Origin: Chitinophaga terrae (ex Kim and Jung 2007)
Lineage (GTDB): Bacteria > Bacteroidota > Bacteroidia > Chitinophagales > Chitinophagaceae
Direction of reading: 5' to 3'
Assembly (NCBI RefSeq): GCF_900107795.1
Contig: NZ_FNRL01000013.1
Location: 62,001-126,000 of the forward strand
Length of the DNA: 64,000 nt
Below the pieces are notes generated by a model. It worked only from the letters and a program-made list of their open reading frames with translations. It searched no databases and was not told the origin of the DNA. Made by a program: the position numbers and the translations under genes. Positions within the stretch are counted from its first letter, which is position 1; the number at the start of each line of letters is the position of its first letter. Shown one piece after another: positions 60,189 through 64,000 of this stretch.

Positions 60189-61484
60189 ATGTTAAGATTA
60201 CTGGCAACAATACGTAAAGAATGGCAACTGCTGTTGAGGGACAAGACAGGGATTATTTTGCTGTTCATCATGCCCGTAGTACTGATCACTGTAATGGCGC
60301 TGATCCAGGATGCGCCGTTCCGCGATTACCAGGATATTAAATTTGATCTGCTGACGGTAGATAACGACCATGGCAAATTAGGAAGATATGTAAAGGAAGG
60401 CCTCTCCAAAAGCGGGCAGTTTAATATCATCGATTCGCTCGACGGGCAGCCGTTAACAGCCGGGCAGGCCCGCGACCTGGTGAACAGCGGGAAATACAAG
60501 ATCAGCATCATTGTACCGCAGGGCGCTACGGCTGAAATTGTCAGCAACGCCAATAAGATAGTGAACGATATTACGAAGAGAATGGGCGTGCCAGGTTCAT
60601 TGCCTGTAAAGCAGCGCACCGATTCTGTTAATGTAACGATCTACTTTGATCCGGCCGCCAAAAAAGCCTTCAAAGGGGCTATTCACCAGGCCGTAGATAA
60701 TTTCCTGACGCAGGTAGAAACAGACCTGCTGCTGGACCGGATCAAACAGCAGCTGAGAAGAAAAGACAGCACACAGGTAGCAACTTCCGATAGTTTTTCT
60801 ATCCGCCTGCAGGCGGTAGGGCTCAAGGAGTTGAGCACAGGCGCAGGCAAACAGCTGGATATCATTTCCAATTCTGTACAACATAACGTACCTGCCTGGA
60901 GCATTTTTGCGATGTTCTTCATTGTTATCCCCATCGCGGGGAATATGATCAGGGAGCGGGAAGACGGAAGTTTGCTGAGAATGAAACTGATACCCGGTGC
61001 GTACCTGGATATACTTGGAGGCAAGATGCTGTTCTTTGTAGGAGTGTGCGTATTGCAGTTTTATTTGATGATGCTGGTAGGAATTTACCTGATGCCGTTG
61101 CTCGATCTGCCCAGGCTGGTGATGGGCTACCACCAGGGCGCAACGCTGGTTGTGGCAATAGGGATAGGATTGGCCGCTACTTCTTATGGAGTACTGATTG
61201 GCACAGTTTTTAAAACACCCAACCAGGCGCTTAATTTCGGCGCTATTTCCATCGTGATCTTTTCGGCTATCGGGGGCATATGGATACCGCTGGAAGTAAT
61301 GCCGGAGAAGATGCAGGTGGTAGGCCACCTGTCGGCCCTCAGCTGGGGCCTGGATGCCATCAACGACATTTACCTGCGGAACGGAGATATTGCCATGGTA
61401 TGGAAGAAAGTGTTGATGCTGGTAGGCGTAAGTGTTGTAATGCTGGCAGTTGCAGGGTATATTGAAAAAAGAAGATTGAACTGA
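60189..61484 (+). CDS. ABC-2 type transporter permease of the flexirubin cluster
   Basis: Membrane subunit of 431 residues. One helix near the N-terminus (GIILLFIMPVVLITVMALI), a large extracytoplasmic domain of about 190 residues, then five helices (VPAWSIFAMFFIVIPIAG, GKMLFFVGVCVLQFYLMMLV, and later ones) of the ABC2_membrane_3 type. The conserved EREDGSLLRMKL between the large domain and the helices is a family mark. It forms a transporter with the ATPase before it. A 95-bp gap separates it from the acyl carrier protein gene. Confidence 0.9.
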   Translation: MLRLLATIRKEWQLLLRDKTGIILLFIMPVVLITVMALIQDAPFRDYQDIKFDLLTVDNDHGKLGRYVKEGLSKSGQFNIIDSLDGQPLTAGQARDLVNSGKYKISIIVPQGATAEIVSNANKIVNDITKRMGVPGSLPVKQRTDSVNVTIYFDPAAKKAFKGAIHQAVDNFLTQVETDLLLDRIKQQLRRKDSTQVATSDSFSIRLQAVGLKELSTGAGKQLDIISNSVQHNVPAWSIFAMFFIVIPIAGNMIREREDGSLLRMKLIPGAYLDILGGKMLFFVGVCVLQFYLMMLVGIYLMPLLDLPRLVMGYHQGATLVVAIGIGLAATSYGVLIGTVFKTPNQALNFGAISIVIFSAIGGIWIPLEVMPEKMQVVGHLSALSWGLDAINDIYLRNGDIAMVWKKVLMLVGVSVVMLAVAGYIEKRRLN

Positions 61485-61579
61485 TAAATATTTTCAAAAC
61501 AAGGGTAAAACCGTATTTTTACCACCCACAAGGACATTCGCCGGTTGCGAAGCACAGGCGATAAACCTACAACATCATT

Positions 61580-61837
61580 ATGGAAGATTTAAAAACAAAA
61601 CTGAAAGAACAAATCATCGAAGCGCTTAACCTTCAGGACACCAAGCCGGAAGATATTGACGACAACGCGCCCCTGTTTGGTGAAGGATTGGGCCTCGACA
61701 GTATCGACTCCCTTGAATTGATGGTATTGCTGGAAAGACAATATCACATCAAAGTAGAAGATCCGAGGGAAGGACGCAAGATCCTGCAATCTGTTCAGTC
61801 TATGGCCGATTTTATCCAGTCAAAACAGCCAGCATAA
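61580..61837 (+). CDS. Acyl carrier protein of the flexirubin cluster
   Basis: An 85-residue ACP. The phosphopantetheine serine is Ser 41 in GLGLDSIDSLELM, the standard LGxDS motif region; flanking helices carry many acidic residues. It is followed after 15 bp by the ketosynthase, and would carry the growing aryl polyene chain. It is clearly not the housekeeping AcpP, which has a different motif context (GADSLD) and lies with fabF elsewhere. Confidence 0.93.
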   Translation: MEDLKTKLKEQIIEALNLQDTKPEDIDDNAPLFGEGLGLDSIDSLELMVLLERQYHIKVEDPREGRKILQSVQSMADFIQSKQPA

Positions 61838-61852
61838 GTTTAAGCGAAGTTC

Positions 61853-63067
61853 ATGGCGGAAAGAGTGTTTATAACAGGCGTAGGGATGATCACCGCCATT
61901 GGTGATAATGTTACCGAAAATTTGCAGCAACTTTTAGCGCAGCAAAGCGGCTTGGGGTATACCCGTTATATCGATACTATTTACAAAGATGTATTGCCGG
62001 TAGGAGAGGTAAAACACGCGAACGAGTCGTTGTTTCAGCTGGCTGGGCTTCCGCCGCAGGAAGGGCTGACCCGTACTACCCTGTTAGGACTCATTGCCAT
62101 GCGCGAAGCGTTGGAAGATGCAGGGATCAGCGAATTGAACTCTGTGCCCGCAGGCTTTATCAATGCCAGTACGGTAGGGGGAATGTGCGATACCGAACGG
62201 GTATATTTTGATATCATTGACCCCGGAAAAGAAGGATCATTTCTTCAATACATAGATACGCTCGACTGTGCCGACTGTACGCAACGTATAGCCGATATAG
62301 TTGGATTCAGCGATCATATTGCCACAATCAGTACAGCCTGTTCATCATCAGCTAATGCGCTGATGTTTGGAGCGCGCATGATCAAGCAGGGCTTGTATTC
62401 CCGCATGGTTTGCGGAGGAACGGAAGCGCTGACCCGTTTTACGCTGAACGGGTTCAATTCGCTGAAGAATGTGGATAAACAGTTCTGCCGGCCATTCGAT
62501 CAGCAGAGAACAGGTCTGAACCTGGGAGAGGGCGCCGCTTACCTGGTGCTGGAATCCGAATCTTTTGCAAAAGCCAATAACAGCCGGATACTGGGAGAAC
62601 TTTCCGGTTACTGCAATACTAATGAGGCATTTCATCCTACATCTCCATCCCCGGATGGCGACGGCGCTTTCGACGCTATGCGCAAGGCGATGGAAATGAG
62701 CGGTATTGCACGGGAAGATGTTTCCTACATCAATGTGCATGGTACGGCTACGCTGAATAATGATATTTCCGAAGGCAAAGCGTTGGAAAGATTGTTTGGA
62801 ACAGATGTTCCGCCATTCAGTTCCACGAAGCCGTTCACTGGTCATACGCTGGCCGCTGCCGGCGCTATTGAAGCGATCTACGCTTTGCTGGCCATCAGGG
62901 AAGGGCTTATCTACCCTAATCTCAATTTCTCCGAAAAGATGGAGGAGTTGCAGATCACCCCGGTAACAACCCTGATGCAGGGAGTTGCCATCAATCATGT
63001 TATTTCAAATTCTTTTGGCTTTGGGGGGAATAATGCCTCTCTTGTGATCAGCAAATATGAAGGGTAA
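61853..63067 (+). CDS. Beta-ketoacyl-ACP synthase (KAS II-like) of the flexirubin cluster
   Basis: Condensing enzyme of 404 residues for chain extension of the aryl polyene. The triad Cys 163 (STACSSSANAL), His 296 (VHGTATLNND) and His 331 (KPFTGHTLAAAGAIEA) is complete, and the C-terminal SFGFGGNNASLVIS is the usual end. It overlaps the next ketosynthase-like gene by 11 bp, which suggests a coupled heterodimer as in aryl polyene and type II polyketide systems. Confidence 0.92.
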   Translation: MAERVFITGVGMITAIGDNVTENLQQLLAQQSGLGYTRYIDTIYKDVLPVGEVKHANESLFQLAGLPPQEGLTRTTLLGLIAMREALEDAGISELNSVPAGFINASTVGGMCDTERVYFDIIDPGKEGSFLQYIDTLDCADCTQRIADIVGFSDHIATISTACSSSANALMFGARMIKQGLYSRMVCGGTEALTRFTLNGFNSLKNVDKQFCRPFDQQRTGLNLGEGAAYLVLESESFAKANNSRILGELSGYCNTNEAFHPTSPSPDGDGAFDAMRKAMEMSGIAREDVSYINVHGTATLNNDISEGKALERLFGTDVPPFSSTKPFTGHTLAAAGAIEAIYALLAIREGLIYPNLNFSEKMEELQITPVTTLMQGVAINHVISNSFGFGGNNASLVISKYEG

Positions 63068-64000
63068 GTGTTACATACAAGGAATGGCAGCTATTTCGCC
63101 GCAGCCAACGTTTGAAGAGAATTGTTTTTCTTCCCCTATCTCGTTTTCTACTACCAACCTGCTTCCCTGCCTGGAACCTGATTACAAACCTTTCATTCCG
63201 GCCAACAGCCTGCGCAGGATGTCACGCGTCCTGAAAATGGGACTGGCGGCGTCGTTGAAGTGTATTGCCGATAGCGGGATCAAGGTTTCAGGACCTATCG
63301 TTACAGGCACAGGTAAAGGAAGTTTGCAGGATACTGAAAAGTTCCTGAAAGAAATAGTTACTTACAAGGAAACAGCATTAAATCCAACTCCGTTCATCCA
63401 GTCGACCTATAACTCCGTAAACGGCCTGATCGCCCTGCAACAGAAGTGTACTGCTTACAACAACACTTTTGTGCATCGCGGGTTCTCGTTTGAAAATGCG
63501 TTGCTGGACAGCATGATGTTGTTACAGGAAGGCGAAGATCATGTGCTGACAGGCGCTTTCGAAGAGATCACCCGGGAGCATTTCTACATTAAAAGCAGGA
63601 TCGGGTTCTGGAAAGAAGAGCAGATCGATAGCCGCGAGCTGCTTTCCCATCATTCTCCGGGCTCTGTCGCCGGGGAAGGCGCTGCTTTCTTTATGCTGAC
63701 GAACCAGCCTACAGAAAAAAGCTATGCATCCATAACAGGGTTAAAGCTCTTATATAAGCCTGCAACAGAGAAATTATTGTCGGCCCTCCAAACGTTTGCA
63801 CCAGCTGTCGACGCTGTGATCACAGGCAGAAATGGGGATAGCAGGTTTGATCATTTTTATGATACCGTGGAAAAATATTTTGGAAACACGCCACAGATCC
63901 CGTTTAAACAGCTATGTGGCGAATATGATACTGCCAGTGCATTTGGTATGTGGTTAGGGGCGCATTTGCTTCGTGCGCAGGAGTTGCCGCAGGCATGGAT
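63057..64000 (+). CDS. Ketosynthase-like partner (chain-length-factor type), 3' end outside window
   Basis: The start is the ATG at 63057, overlapping the preceding gene by 11 bp. About 314 residues are visible before the window ends. The fold follows ketosynthases (NSLRRMSRVLKMGLAASLKCI, GSVAGEGAAFFMLT), but where the active-site Cys should be, near residue 134, it reads CTAYNNTFV instead of TACSS, so the catalytic Cys is replaced by Tyr. This is the pattern of chain-length factors that pair with an active ketosynthase. The tight overlap with the complete ketosynthase supports such a pair. Confidence 0.82.
   Translation, partial: MKGKCYIQGMAAISPQPTFEENCFSSPISFSTTNLLPCLEPDYKPFIPANSLRRMSRVLKMGLAASLKCIADSGIKVSGPIVTGTGKGSLQDTEKFLKEIVTYKETALNPTPFIQSTYNSVNGLIALQQKCTAYNNTFVHRGFSFENALLDSMMLLQEGEDHVLTGAFEEITREHFYIKSRIGFWKEEQIDSRELLSHHSPGSVAGEGAAFFMLTNQPTEKSYASITGLKLLYKPATEKLLSALQTFAPAVDAVITGRNGDSRFDHFYDTVEKYFGNTPQIPFKQLCGEYDTASAFGMWLGAHLLRAQELPQAW

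Noticed and set aside
60597-61328. 243-aa reverse-strand frame opposite the ABC permease
   Set aside because: His- and Gln-rich text typical of the complement of a hydrophobic protein; antisense to a well-supported gene.
62348-62998. 216-aa reverse-strand frame opposite the ketosynthase
   Set aside because: Antisense to a complete enzyme with all catalytic residues.
1-64000. tRNA, rRNA, CRISPR arrays, phage or plasmid functions
   Set aside because: None recognised by eye on either strand; a tRNA scan would be needed to exclude a divergent tRNA.

Overview
The window comes from a member of the Bacteroidota, most likely the Chitinophagaceae (a Chitinophaga/Niastella-like soil bacterium). The evidence is type IX secretion (T9SS) cargo with gliding-motility C-terminal domains beside PorP/SprF genes, a DUF2795 protein, a head-GIN protein, Bacteroidota promoters of the form TTG-N19-TAnnTTTG, and the start of a flexirubin-type pigment cluster. 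Most of it is ordinary chromosome. No tRNA, rRNA, CRISPR array, insertion sequence or prophage was seen.

Layout. 0-12 kb: the 3' part of recG; a T9SS type B surface protein followed by PorP/SprF; a small outer membrane protein; a LOG-family protein; an O-methyltransferase; a LysM glucosaminidase; hpt; and an AT-rich pair of small membrane proteins. 12-20 kb: a VWA lipoprotein-like protein, a RlmK-like methyltransferase, dnaJ and grpE, rlmI, a secreted tail-fibre-like protein, and a 118-residue protein that is little more than a type A sorting signal. 20-29 kb: a reverse-strand operon of two giant PKD-repeat T9SS type B proteins (1611 and 949 aa) ending in a second porP/sprF. 29-39 kb: housekeeping genes (TPMT-like methyltransferase, M32 carboxypeptidase, Nif3-like protein, zinc-ribbon protein, TPR protein, recN, fabI, DUF2795, lolD). 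39-51 kb: the ligase-associated DNA repair genes. Helicase and pdeM lie at 40-43 kb, ligase and exonuclease at 48.7-51.3 kb, separated by about 5.6 kb that holds a purine permease, an S66 peptidase, a SnoaL-like protein, AraC and Lrp regulators and a frameshifted outer membrane gene. 51-55 kb: a periplasmic-binding-protein-like lipoprotein, guaA and a head-GIN protein. 55.6-64 kb: darA, darB, an unknown 132-aa gene, a BtrH-like acyltransferase, an ABC exporter pair, an acyl carrier protein, a ketosynthase and a ketosynthase-like partner cut by the window end. This is the left end of a flexirubin (aryl polyene-dialkylresorcinol ester) cluster.

The most unusual non-genic structure is a family of long imperfect inverted repeats built from GCAAAG words. 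Large copies lie at 15073-15240, 36721-37111 and 52750-53022, and a short relative lies at 11437-11476. All are intergenic and each large copy begins 0-6 bp from a stop codon. The two largest share terminal TTTCACGC/GCGTGAAA ends and a related core. The best candidate for an untested biochemical step is the BtrH-like protein, which could form the ester bond of flexirubin from an aryl-polyene acyl-ACP and a dialkylresorcinol.
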